Positions 47,231-56,443 of a stretch of 64,000 nt of DNA are shown here, piece by piece. Under the pieces are notes generated by a model that was not told the DNA's origin, searched no databases, and was given only the letters and a program-made list of their open reading frames with translations. The stretch comes from Moritella viscosa (GTDB lineage Bacteria; Pseudomonadota; Gammaproteobacteria; Enterobacterales; Moritellaceae). Each line of letters opens with the position of its first letter. Position 1 is the stretch's first letter. The position numbers and the translations under genes were made by a program. Where the stretch lies: contig LN554852.1 of the NCBI GenBank assembly GCA_000953735.1, positions 3,483,846 to 3,547,845 of the forward strand, in the 5' to 3' direction.

Positions 47231-48205
47231 CTATTTACCGCGACTCACACCACGTGATGTACGGCTGCCACTATTACGAAATGACCCCGTATTACTTGTC
47301 GATTTACGACTTGTGAACGACTTTTTCGGTTTAGAATAACTACTCACCGTTTTAGTTGGCGTGTAGCTAGAGCGGCTCAAGCCTGCTGAGCCTGAACGTT
47401 TTTTCGCATAAGGAGAGCTAAATGATTTGCCTTTACGTTGAAAAGACTTGCGAGTTTTCGTTTCAACGGCGGCTTGCTGAACACTTTGCTTAGGACTGGT
47501 ATAACGTGAACGACCATAATCACTGTAATAACTATAACGGCGGTTGTTACTCCAGTTTGAATAATTAACACGACCCGTTAAATCACCAAGCATACGATAC
47601 ATACCGTACCACTGCCAGAAACTAGTACCGCCACTGCCGCTTTGCCAGTTACCATAATTCGGGTTCCCGACCATCTGACTGCCGGCACCATAGTCCGCAC
47701 CATCGCCCGAACTTCTTTCTGCGATTTGGCTAATCGCGCCAACACGTGCGAGGTGACCATCAGACATATCCGCCAATACATTAATTGGGTCTGTTAACGC
47801 ATCATTAAATAAACTCAGCTTCGCCGCTTCTTGAATACGAGTAAGTTCATCAAGTAATGAGTTAGCATTATCTAACGTGACAGTTTCTGATTTAACGTCA
47901 CTTAAACGCATACCGAGATTCCGATACAAAGGCCCTTCTCGAGTAGCATCTTCTGTAATCAGGTTTGCTATGCGTGTTAGCTCTGGTTTTTGTTGTTTTA
48001 AAACTTGCGCATATTCAGTTAACAGTCTTGCATTTCGAACACTACCATTGTCAATTGCCGAACCCAATCTATCAAGATCGCTTTCAACCCTTGTAACTTG
48101 CTGGTTAATTGTCGTTTGCGTTTGTTCAAGTTTTGATTCACAGCCAGCTAATAGCTGTAAAATAAATAACAGACTTATTAACTTCCATGGTTTAATCATT
48201 GACAT
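47231..48205 (-). CDS. lipoprotein with Ser/Arg/Lys-rich tail, polyamine operon
   Basis: This 324-residue protein has a signal peptide and lipobox LLAGCES. A helical segment (about 25-145) and a Gly/Ser/Tyr-rich stretch with SFWQWYGMYRMLGDL follow, then a strongly basic low-complexity tail of about 95 residues (Ser, Arg, Lys, Thr). ATG 48205 has AGGTGG 6 bases upstream. The architecture recalls YjfM-type (DUF1190) lipoproteins beside DUF350, but I cannot assign the family. It is the first gene of the operon. Confidence 0.7.
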   Translation of the reverse strand: MSMIKPWKLISLLFILQLLAGCESKLEQTQTTINQQVTRVESDLDRLGSAIDNGSVRNARLLTEYAQVLKQQKPELTRIANLITEDATREGPLYRNLGMRLSDVKSETVTLDNANSLLDELTRIQEAAKLSLFNDALTDPINVLADMSDGHLARVGAISQIAERSSGDGADYGAGSQMVGNPNYGNWQSGSGGTSFWQWYGMYRMLGDLTGRVNYSNWSNNRRYSYYSDYGRSRYTSPKQSVQQAAVETKTRKSFQRKGKSFSSPYAKKRSGSAGLSRSSYTPTKTVSSYSKPKKSFTSRKSTSNTGSFRNSGSRTSRGVSRGK

Positions 48206-48810
48206 AAATGGCCACCTATCTTGCCTGCCGACTCTAATATAATCAGCCATGACGTTCTGCGAATATCAATTTACACATCGCGCCCTGACTTTCTAATCCC
48301 TTGCTACTCTACGTTTTAAGCATCAAAAAATCAATTGCTTATAACGTGGTAAATTACCTATTTTGTAAACGGTTATAATCTAATAAACTCGCGTTAAAAG
48401 GCTATAACAGTTGATTTGGTATTTGGAGCTCTTCATTGTGTGGCCAGAATCGAGGAACTTAGCGTCTAACACCATGCTCATCTAACCCCGCGGTATCCAT
48501 TAAATTATCTTATACTTCCATCACTTAATCCATAAAGCCAATTAAAGTATATGCTTAAATTGGCTTTGTTTTATATTTTATAAATATTCTTTATTTAAAC
48601 CTTTATGTCTAGTTATGTATTATTTATAACCACGTTCTATTTAAATAATATAACAATCCACTTTTATTGTGATTAGCTGTAAGATAAAATGTCAAAAATA
48701 CTGACTAAACAAGCACAAACGTGTAAATTACTCACTATAAACGTAGATGAAACACTTAAATACGCCTAAACCAACACACTCAGCATCAATATCATCTAAG
48801 GAAGAGGTCA
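48206..48810. other. 605-base intergenic region with an orphan terminator
   Basis: Between the lipoprotein gene and the divergent response regulator I find no protein-coding gene. It holds a TATAAT at 48374-48379 and a plus-strand terminator at 48534-48572 with no gene feeding it. An unrecognised small RNA is possible. Confidence 0.5.
48534..48572 (+). terminator. orphan intrinsic terminator-like hairpin
   Basis: AAAGCCAATT (48534-48543) and AATTGGCTTT (48558-48567) form a 10-bp stem, then GTTTTATATTTTA. It points in the plus direction, 240 bases before the response regulator, with no upstream plus-strand CDS. Confidence 0.65.
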
Positions 48811-49500
48811 ATGCCTAGTACACGAATATTAATCGTCGAAGATGACCACGAAATTGCAAGATTAACCGCCATGTATTTAAACTGTGAAGGTTATGAAACT
48901 AAAGTCATTAATGATGGGGCCATAGCCTTAACTACTATAAAGCAATATCAACCTAGCCTACTTATTTTAGATTTAATGCTGCCCGGTTTATCAGGCATAG
49001 AAATTTGTGCGCAAGCAAGAACCTTTTTTAAAGAACCCATTCTAGTATTAACCGCTTGTGATGATGAGTTAAGCGAAATTAGCTTATTTAAACTCGGTGC
49101 GGATGATTATCTCACCAAGCCAGTACGCCCACATATTATGGCGGCACGGATAGCAGCATTACTACGCCGTACAAGCAGACAGCAAACAAGTAATCGTGAC
49201 ACAATTGAACTCAAAAGACTAAAAATAGACCCGAGAAGACAGCGTGTTGAATTTAGAGAAAAAGTCTTAGAACTCACAAACTCTGAATATGATCTACTTT
49301 TATTGTTGAGCCAAAATGTAGGAAAAATTATTTCTCGGGAAGAATGTTGCCAACAACTACGTGGTATCGATCATGACTTCTCTGATCGATCTATTGATAT
49401 GCGGATCTCAGGCCTACGCAAGAAACTCAATATTGATTGCTCAACTCAGCAGATCATAAAAACAGTCCGTAACAAAGGCTATATGTTGATCAATGAATAA
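48811..49500 (+). CDS. OmpR-family response regulator, RstA-like
   Basis: This 229-residue regulator has a receiver domain (ILIVEDDHEIARL, phospho-Asp in LLILDLMLPGLSG, Lys in DDYLTKP) and a winged-helix DNA-binding domain (ELTNSEYDLLLLLSQNVGKI). It overlaps the kinase gene by 8 bases. It is RstA-like in general sequence; orthology is uncertain. GGAAGAGG precedes the ATG. Confidence 0.9.
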   Translation: MPSTRILIVEDDHEIARLTAMYLNCEGYETKVINDGAIALTTIKQYQPSLLILDLMLPGLSGIEICAQARTFFKEPILVLTACDDELSEISLFKLGADDYLTKPVRPHIMAARIAALLRRTSRQQTSNRDTIELKRLKIDPRRQRVEFREKVLELTNSEYDLLLLLSQNVGKIISREECCQQLRGIDHDFSDRSIDMRISGLRKKLNIDCSTQQIIKTVRNKGYMLINE

Positions 49501-50836
49501 TCGTCTGACCTCACTCTTCTCACATATTTATATCTGTATTGTAATCGCTATCTGCGCTTGTATTTTGTTAACAGTATGCTTAATGAATATATTCGCTTAT
49601 CAAAAAGATACCGAACATTTTTACAACAGCACAATGCAGGTTTATCAAGTGTTGGAGTCCCAACGTAATAGTGTATCAATGAATGCAGATGATTTTTATC
49701 GACGTGCGGAAATTGATCTATATAACTACAACATTGAAAAAATTAGCTTATTAAAAAGCTTATCTCCTTGCCAAAAATGCAAGTACATAAAGTCTATTAA
49801 TGGTGTTGATATTTATATGCAAAAAAATAATGAATATCTCGCCGTGTACCGACTCCGTAATGCCATCGCAGCGATCACCATCAGCGAAGATCTTCATGAT
49901 GGTCTCATTGAAAATGGCATTGAAGACGATGTGATCTTGCTAAGTTCGTTTGCCTTTATGCTTTTTCTTATTGCCCTAAACTTATATCGACCTATCCGTA
50001 AGTTACAACTTCAGATAAATCATTTAATTGAAATAAATCATATTTTTGGCAGAGGAGATCTAAATGCACGAGTAGATCTTAGAACCACCCCACTACTGCA
50101 TGATCTATCTAGTAGTTTTAATGCCATGGCAAAAGCAATTACTGAACGCGTCGATGAAAGTGAAATTTTTGCACAAGCCTTACCTCATGAAGTAAGAACA
50201 CCGCTTAGCCGAATACAACTGGCCGTCGGACTCTTGAAACAAGATCTCAGTGGAGATAAACATACGGGGTTACTGGACAGTATTGATGATTATGTCGATG
50301 ATATGGCCGAATTGTCAGAGCAGATAACCACCTTTTCACGTATCAGCGCTAAACACTCCCATTATAATGACGACGAACGAACCACTATAATAACCGATTT
50401 CATTCAATCTCGGATCGCACTATATCAGGTACATAATAGTATTAATGTAACTTATCGAGCAGACGATAAAATAACGATGAAGACTAGCCCGATGTGCTTA
50501 CGCTTAGCGTTTGATAACTTACTTAAAAACATGTTGAATCATGCTCAGTCTACTGTTCATGTAAGCATTATCCAGTTTGCTAGCACCATCATAATAACTG
50601 TCGAAGATGATGGCCCCGGTATTTCTCCCGAAAACTATCATCAGATTTTTATTCCTTTTGCTCGCTTAGATAAAAGCCGCAGCCGTAAAACCGGTGGTTT
50701 AGGGCTAGGCCTATCGATTGCAAAAAGTGCTTCCAAGCGTTTAGGAGGTCAAATAGCCGTATCAAAAAGTCAACTTGGCGGCGCTAAATTTGAACTTATC
50801 ATTCCGGAACATAAAAAAGCACAGTCCCTGTATTAA
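49493..50836 (+). CDS. sensor histidine kinase, RstB-like
   Basis: This 447-residue kinase has transmembrane helices at about 12-33 and 145-162 around a periplasmic domain of about 110 residues. That domain contains a CQKC pair and a short 'NGVDIYMQKN' strand typical of RstB-like sensors. HAMP, HisKA (ALPHEVRTPLSRIQL) and HATPase (DNLLKNMLNHA, DDGPGIS, GGLGLGLSIAKS) follow. It is cotranscribed with the regulator. The signal is unknown; the Cys pair might sense redox or metal. Confidence 0.9.
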   Translation: MNNRLTSLFSHIYICIVIAICACILLTVCLMNIFAYQKDTEHFYNSTMQVYQVLESQRNSVSMNADDFYRRAEIDLYNYNIEKISLLKSLSPCQKCKYIKSINGVDIYMQKNNEYLAVYRLRNAIAAITISEDLHDGLIENGIEDDVILLSSFAFMLFLIALNLYRPIRKLQLQINHLIEINHIFGRGDLNARVDLRTTPLLHDLSSSFNAMAKAITERVDESEIFAQALPHEVRTPLSRIQLAVGLLKQDLSGDKHTGLLDSIDDYVDDMAELSEQITTFSRISAKHSHYNDDERTTIITDFIQSRIALYQVHNSINVTYRADDKITMKTSPMCLRLAFDNLLKNMLNHAQSTVHVSIIQFASTIIITVEDDGPGISPENYHQIFIPFARLDKSRSRKTGGLGLGLSIAKSASKRLGGQIAVSKSQLGGAKFELIIPEHKKAQSLY

Positions 50837-50847
50837 GAATTAAACAA

Positions 50848-51468
50848 TTAATTGGCACAGCGAAGTAGTAGTCCATCCACCGATTTTTTTGGTGTTTTTG
50901 CGATTTTCTGAACTAGATTAAAGGGGATATCATCTAACTGCGTACGTGATTTTATTTCATTTAACATCACTAACCAAAGCTTAGTTGTCATTTCCGAGTC
51001 AAATAATGCTCGGTGAAAACCACCGCCTGACGGTATATTTGTATACTTAATCAGTTCACCTAATTTATGGCTCGGTGCATCTTGAAAGATACGCCTTGCC
51101 ACCAACAATGAACAACTGAATTCACCATCATACTCGCGACCGATTAACGCTAATTCCGCATCTAAGAAACGTTTATCAAATGATGCGTTATGTGCAACCA
51201 AATTATAACCCTGAATAAAATCAGCAAAACGATGCATCACTTCTTCACAAGGCGCAGCATCTTCTAACATGCTATTAGTAATACCAGTGTAATGAGCAAT
51301 AAAGCCGCTCACTCGTCGGCCTGGGTACATCAATTCTTGAAAACGTTCAGTGATCTCACCATTTTCTATCTTCACCGCACCGATCTCAATCGCACGGTCA
51401 CCCATATCAGGTGATAATCCGGTAGTCTCGAAATCTAATATAATCAGGGTGTCAGCGTTCACTATCAT
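50848..51468 (-). CDS. DnaQ-like DEDDh 3'-5' exonuclease
   Basis: This 206-residue exonuclease shows the motifs ExoI LIILDFETTGLSP (Asp12, Glu14), ExoII NLVAHNASFDKRFLD and ExoIII HRALFDSEMT, the DEDDh pattern of DnaQ-family nucleases. It is too short to be the full epsilon subunit with its polymerase-binding tail. It is a stand-alone repair or RNA-processing exonuclease. It converges with the RstB-like gene. Confidence 0.88.
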   Translation of the reverse strand: MIVNADTLIILDFETTGLSPDMGDRAIEIGAVKIENGEITERFQELMYPGRRVSGFIAHYTGITNSMLEDAAPCEEVMHRFADFIQGYNLVAHNASFDKRFLDAELALIGREYDGEFSCSLLVARRIFQDAPSHKLGELIKYTNIPSGGGFHRALFDSEMTTKLWLVMLNEIKSRTQLDDIPFNLVQKIAKTPKKSVDGLLLRCAN

Positions 51469-51585
51469 TCTTACTTTCTCTCTCTTTGTAGCCTATAAGC
51501 TGGCAGTAAAGTATAAAACAGTATGCTAACACAAGCGATCTATGTCTACACTAGGGGTAATGACTGTTTTAAAAGAGGGAACTGT

Positions 51586-54003
51586 ATGTCAATAACACCT
51601 CTACGTGGTGGTCAGTTATATCGGCCCTCAACACTATCAAAGCTTGCTGCTGACTGTAAATCAACTAAGCACCTACAACCATTAGATCAAATTATTGGTC
51701 AAGATCGTGCACAACAAGCTGTCGAATTTGCCATGTCGATTAAAGAAAAAGGCTATAACATTTATGCACTCGGCAACAATGGTCTAGGTAAACGAACCAT
51801 GATATTACGGTACTTGAATCGTCATGAACCCAACGATAATAACAGTGCTCCAAATAATACAGCCGTATTTGACTGGTGTTATGTCATTAATTTTGATGAC
51901 GCTCGCCACCCTAAAGTCCTTAAACTACCAGCAGGTGAAGGACTCCAATTCAAAAAAGATGTTGAAAACCTAATTCATCGCTTAGTAAAAGCATTACCGA
52001 TGGCCTTTGATAATGAAATTTATTTTAACCGTTCCGATAAATTAAAGAACCAACTAGAAGAAAAACAAGAGGCGGTACTGCAAGATTTAACCAAATCAGC
52101 ACAACAACACAGCATCAGCTTATCACTCACAGCCCAAGGTGATTACCAACTCATTGCGGTTGATCCCAAAGGTGAGGCCTATACGGAAGAAGGCTTCGAC
52201 AAATTAACAGACAAAGAAAGAAAGCATTTTGAGAGCAAGATCTCTGAACTTGAAAGCAAACTACGTGACATTATCCGCCAGTTAACCATCTGGGAAGAAG
52301 CATATACCGATAAAAGTCAGAAGATGGATGAACAAATCGCGCTCGAAGTATTAGTGCATTGCACCACGCCTTTAAAAGAAAAGTATAATCATCTTTCAGA
52401 AGTTAAAACACACCTAAGTGCGATGAATAAGGACATACTCACCAACCTCGAAATATTTGTAGAAGGCAGTGAAGATGATATTTCATTAGCTTATGCCGCG
52501 TTAGATAAAAAGATGCCACGCCGCTATCAAATCAACGTCTTGGTTTGCCAAGAAACAGATTCCTTTCCTATCGTGGTAGAAGAAAGTCCTAACTACCATA
52601 GTATTTTTGGGTATATTGAAAATGCGACATTTAAAGGTACTGTTTTTACCGATGCCTCATTGATCCGCAGTGGCAGTTTACACCGAGCCAATGGCGGCGT
52701 ATTAATGATCGACGCGGTTAAAGTCCTTGAGCGCCCCTATGTTTGGGATGGTTTAAAACGAGCCTTACGCGCCAATAAATTAAACCTAAGCTCACTCGAA
52801 AGAGAAGTCAGTTTATCTGGTACTATCTCGTTAGATCCAGAACCGATACCACTGTCAGTTAAAATTATCCTCTTTGGCGATTATGAAACTTACCAGCTTC
52901 TTCAGCAATATGATCCTGAATTTAAAGAACTGTTTCGTGTGACGGCTGACTTTGAAGATGTAATGCCAAGAACCGATCTTGCAGAAGCACACTATGCTCA
53001 GTTCATTTCGAGCATAGTACATGATAACACTATGTTGCATTGCGATCGTAAAGCCATAAGCCGAATCATTGAATACAGCTCGCGGCAGGCTGAAGATCAA
53101 GAAAAACTATCGTTACACTCGCTTGATATTGCCAACCTATTACGCGAAACAAACTACTGCGCACGCTTAGCTAATGCGACACTAATCAGGCAGCATCATG
53201 TCGAACAAGCGCTCTCGAATAAAAAGCAACGTGTAGGTCGACTACAAGACTACCTATTACAAAGCTTTATCAATGGCTCTACGTTAATCGATATTAGTGG
53301 TAAAAAAATTGGCCAGATCAACGCCTTGTCCGTCATTAGTACCTCCGAACATCAATTTGGGATCCCTGGACGAATAACCGCAACCGCCTCATTTGGTGAA
53401 GGGGAAATATTCGATATAGAACGTCAAGTTAAGCTCGGCGGTAACATTCACTCTAAAGGAGTCATGATCTTATCAGCCTACCTCGCCTCTGCGTTTGGTC
53501 AAACCGCCAAGATCCCACTCACGACACGTTTAACCTTCGAACAATCTTACGGCCAAGTCGACGGTGATAGTGCGTCACTAGCTGAATGTTGTGCAATCAT
53601 ATCCGCTTTTTCGAAATTGGCATTACGTCAAGATATCGCGATCACGGGTTCAATGGATCAGTTTGGTCATGCTCAACCCATAGGTGGTGTTAATGAAAAA
53701 ATAGAAGGCTTCTTTGACGTGTGTTCAGCAAAAGGGTCGCTCGCCACTCAAGGTGTTATCATACCACAAGCCAATATCCATAATTTAATGCTACGTCGTG
53801 ATGTCGTCGAAGCAGTTGAGAATGGGTTATTTCATATCTGGGCCATTGATCATGTAAAGGAGGCAATCAATCTACTAATCAATATCGTAGCAGGTTCAAG
53901 TGATACTGATGGGAAATATCCTGATAGCTCAGTATTTGGCATTACTCAATTGCGCCTAAATCAGCTACGCGAAGATAATAATAGTTCCCTCTCCAGTAAC
54001 TAA
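51586..54003 (+). CDS. LonB-like AAA+ ATP-dependent protease (S16 family)
   Basis: This 805-residue protein starts at ATG 51586, 9 bases after GAGGG; the frame extends 21 codons further upstream without support. The N-terminal AAA region has a Walker A variant GNNGLGKRTMI; a long coiled insertion (about 140-280) precedes the second part of the ATPase (GGVLMIDAVKVL). The C-terminal Lon protease domain has the catalytic Ser in VDGDSASLAECC and Lys in GGVNEKIEGFF. It belongs to the YcbZ/LonB-type family rather than canonical Lon. Substrates are unknown. Confidence 0.88.
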   Translation: MSITPLRGGQLYRPSTLSKLAADCKSTKHLQPLDQIIGQDRAQQAVEFAMSIKEKGYNIYALGNNGLGKRTMILRYLNRHEPNDNNSAPNNTAVFDWCYVINFDDARHPKVLKLPAGEGLQFKKDVENLIHRLVKALPMAFDNEIYFNRSDKLKNQLEEKQEAVLQDLTKSAQQHSISLSLTAQGDYQLIAVDPKGEAYTEEGFDKLTDKERKHFESKISELESKLRDIIRQLTIWEEAYTDKSQKMDEQIALEVLVHCTTPLKEKYNHLSEVKTHLSAMNKDILTNLEIFVEGSEDDISLAYAALDKKMPRRYQINVLVCQETDSFPIVVEESPNYHSIFGYIENATFKGTVFTDASLIRSGSLHRANGGVLMIDAVKVLERPYVWDGLKRALRANKLNLSSLEREVSLSGTISLDPEPIPLSVKIILFGDYETYQLLQQYDPEFKELFRVTADFEDVMPRTDLAEAHYAQFISSIVHDNTMLHCDRKAISRIIEYSSRQAEDQEKLSLHSLDIANLLRETNYCARLANATLIRQHHVEQALSNKKQRVGRLQDYLLQSFINGSTLIDISGKKIGQINALSVISTSEHQFGIPGRITATASFGEGEIFDIERQVKLGGNIHSKGVMILSAYLASAFGQTAKIPLTTRLTFEQSYGQVDGDSASLAECCAIISAFSKLALRQDIAITGSMDQFGHAQPIGGVNEKIEGFFDVCSAKGSLATQGVIIPQANIHNLMLRRDVVEAVENGLFHIWAIDHVKEAINLLINIVAGSSDTDGKYPDSSVFGITQLRLNQLREDNNSSLSSN

Positions 54004-54056
54004 ATGAAAAAATATTGATAAACCACTCACTTAGCATTAAAGAATAGCAAAAAAAG

Positions 54057-54084
54057 TTGACATAGTTTAGTGAAATTTTATACT
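54057..54084 (+). promoter_or_regulatory. sigma-70 promoter of the hemerythrin-GGDEF gene
   Basis: A perfect TTGACA (54057-54062), a 16-base spacer and TATACT (54079-54084) lie 35 bases before the start codon. Confidence 0.7.
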
Positions 54085-54119
54085 GCACTTTCTTAGGGCT
54101 TAGTTAAGCAATAGCAGTA

Positions 54120-56303
54120 ATGATTAGTCTAGAATGGAATGAAGACATGCGTGTCGGGATCGATGAAATTGATGCTGAACATAAGAATATCCTCTCTATC
54201 ATTGCATTAATAATTGAAGCTATTGACACTAATGCTAACGCAGAAGCAATCGAACAATACTTCTCAGATCTTGCCTTTTATACCGCTGCACACTTTAAAC
54301 ATGAAGAAACAGTAATGCAAGGCATGATGTTTGAGGGTTTCATTGAGCATCAACAAATCCACCAGGCATTTCTTGATAAAATTCCCGAACTAAAGAAACA
54401 AATATTAGATTCCGAAAACCCTGGAGCTACCGAACAAGTCAGTCAATTCTTATATGACTGGGTCATCGAACACATATTAATTTCAGATATGGATTATGTG
54501 CACGCTTTTCACCGTGAAAAAAAACACACAATATCATTAAAAACAGTATTTCAGAGTACATCTGAGTGGCTAAGTTATCGAGTTAACATCTCCGAACGTC
54601 TTCTAATCACATCGCTACTACCGATTATTGGTATGTTAATACTCAGTTTTATTGCGATTAAAGATAACTACCTGCAATACAAAAATATGCAACTCTTAGA
54701 GAACCTCACTCAAATCGGCAAGCAAGTCAACTCTCTAACGCACAGTCTGCAAATTGAACGCGGGTTACTGTCGAGTTACATCAGTTCCGACTATAAGCGT
54801 TTCTCTAAAGCGCTAGCAGCTAGACGACAACAAAGTGATCATGAAATACATGCCTTTTCAATACTACTTAAATCAAGAATGGCATTATTAACAGAACCAG
54901 AATTAATCAAATTCATCAGCTCAACAAAAACTGATATCGCAGAATTGGTCACATTTAGAAGTACTTTAATGGGCTCTAATATAGCCGCTAAAAAGATGTT
55001 AATTGATTACAATAAAATCATTGCAAGGCTATTATCACTTGTTAATCATTTATATCAGGTCGAGATGAATGCTAAATTTACCAATAATATTACGGCTATT
55101 AATGCCATTGTAAGATTAAAAGATATGCTTGGTCAGCAACGAGACATCGGCACACTGTTAATCGATAATAAACAGCCTAGATACGATCTAGTTCAAAGCG
55201 AACGCTACAAACAACTATATATGAAACTTGGTATGCAGCTCCATGCCATCCTTGTTTTCAATTACTCTGCAACACCAAAACAACAACAAGCCTGCGCCAA
55301 TCTATGCGATATCAATGAACACAAAGCATTTATTAATAAAATAATATCCGACTTTATACTGCAACCCGAGAGCAAAAGAAATAGCCAATTTTGGTTTATC
55401 CAACTGACTCATCGTATTGACGCCATAAAAGTTATTACCGATAACATCATTAGTGACTTAGAAGCTAAAACAAAATTAAAATTGAATACATTAGAGCAAC
55501 GTTTTCATTTGGTATTAATCATAATCAGTATCATTTCCACATTTAACATATTACTATTTACCTTATTATATCATAGTGTTATAACACCAATTCGTCGTGT
55601 TACATATGCTTTAAAACAAGTAACATTAGGACGCTACAACCAACAAATTAATGGCTACTCATCGAAGGATGAAATTGGCGCAATGTATAATGCTTATGAA
55701 ACCTTACGTAGAAAGCTGTTACAAGCTGACATGTCTAAAAGTATAATTAAACGTCAGCAACAATCATTATTAGATCGCCGTCAAGAGCGAGATAAATACC
55801 GTGAATTAGCCTCTAGAGATGCTTTAACTGGTGCATTAAACAGACGTAAATTTAACCATATTTTAAAGCAAGAAATAGGCTTTGCGAAACAAGATAAACA
55901 AAAACTATCATTATTACTGCTCGATATAGATCATTTTAAAAGTATTAATGATAATTTTGGTCATGCAGGCGGCGATCAGGTATTACGGGAATTTTATGAC
56001 ACTTGCTCTCGTAGCGTAAAATCATCCGATGTCGTAGCTCGAATCGGTGGTGAAGAATTTGCGATTCTAATGCCAGAAACAAACAGTACCCAAGCACAAG
56101 TCATCGCCGAACGAGTTCGTCACAATATCAGTAAGTTAAAAGTGGTTTATGGCCAAGATCATATTCGTCTCACGGTGAGCATAGGATTAGCCCAATGGCA
56201 CGAATGTGACTCCCTCAATGCCCAAGAGTTTATAGCACATACTGACAAAGTACTTTATCAAGCAAAAAATAACGGTCGAAACTGTGTTAAAAAAGCCGAC
56301 TAA
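54120..56303 (+). CDS. hemerythrin-NIT-HAMP diguanylate cyclase
   Basis: This 727-residue protein opens with a bacteriohemerythrin domain (1-135) keeping all seven di-iron ligands: His21, His58, Glu62, His77, His81, His118, Asp123. A transmembrane helix (about 159-180), an extracytoplasmic NIT-like nitrate/nitrite sensor domain (IERGLLSSYIS) and a second helix (about 464-488) follow, then HAMP and a GGDEF domain (570-727) with active-site RIGGEEFAILMPE. The inhibitory RxxD site is replaced by KSSD, so feedback by c-di-GMP is probably lost. It probably makes c-di-GMP in response to oxygen and an external ligand. Confidence 0.9.
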   Translation: MISLEWNEDMRVGIDEIDAEHKNILSIIALIIEAIDTNANAEAIEQYFSDLAFYTAAHFKHEETVMQGMMFEGFIEHQQIHQAFLDKIPELKKQILDSENPGATEQVSQFLYDWVIEHILISDMDYVHAFHREKKHTISLKTVFQSTSEWLSYRVNISERLLITSLLPIIGMLILSFIAIKDNYLQYKNMQLLENLTQIGKQVNSLTHSLQIERGLLSSYISSDYKRFSKALAARRQQSDHEIHAFSILLKSRMALLTEPELIKFISSTKTDIAELVTFRSTLMGSNIAAKKMLIDYNKIIARLLSLVNHLYQVEMNAKFTNNITAINAIVRLKDMLGQQRDIGTLLIDNKQPRYDLVQSERYKQLYMKLGMQLHAILVFNYSATPKQQQACANLCDINEHKAFINKIISDFILQPESKRNSQFWFIQLTHRIDAIKVITDNIISDLEAKTKLKLNTLEQRFHLVLIIISIISTFNILLFTLLYHSVITPIRRVTYALKQVTLGRYNQQINGYSSKDEIGAMYNAYETLRRKLLQADMSKSIIKRQQQSLLDRRQERDKYRELASRDALTGALNRRKFNHILKQEIGFAKQDKQKLSLLLLDIDHFKSINDNFGHAGGDQVLREFYDTCSRSVKSSDVVARIGGEEFAILMPETNSTQAQVIAERVRHNISKLKVVYGQDHIRLTVSIGLAQWHECDSLNAQEFIAHTDKVLYQAKNNGRNCVKKAD

Positions 56304-56348
56304 CAATCCCAGAGTTGAACATTTCTACCCATAAATATGAACATAAAA

Positions 56349-56382
56349 AAAAACGGATATAACCGAGGCTATATCCGTTTTT
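56349..56382. terminator. bidirectional terminator
   Basis: AAAACGGATATA/TATATCCGTTTT with an 8-base loop and A/T tracts on both sides serves the diguanylate cyclase gene and the converging aspS gene. Confidence 0.9.
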
Positions 56383-56443
56383 ATTAACAACGTTTATTCA
56401 TCATAATGATATTCAACCGACATTAAATAATGGGGTTTAATAA

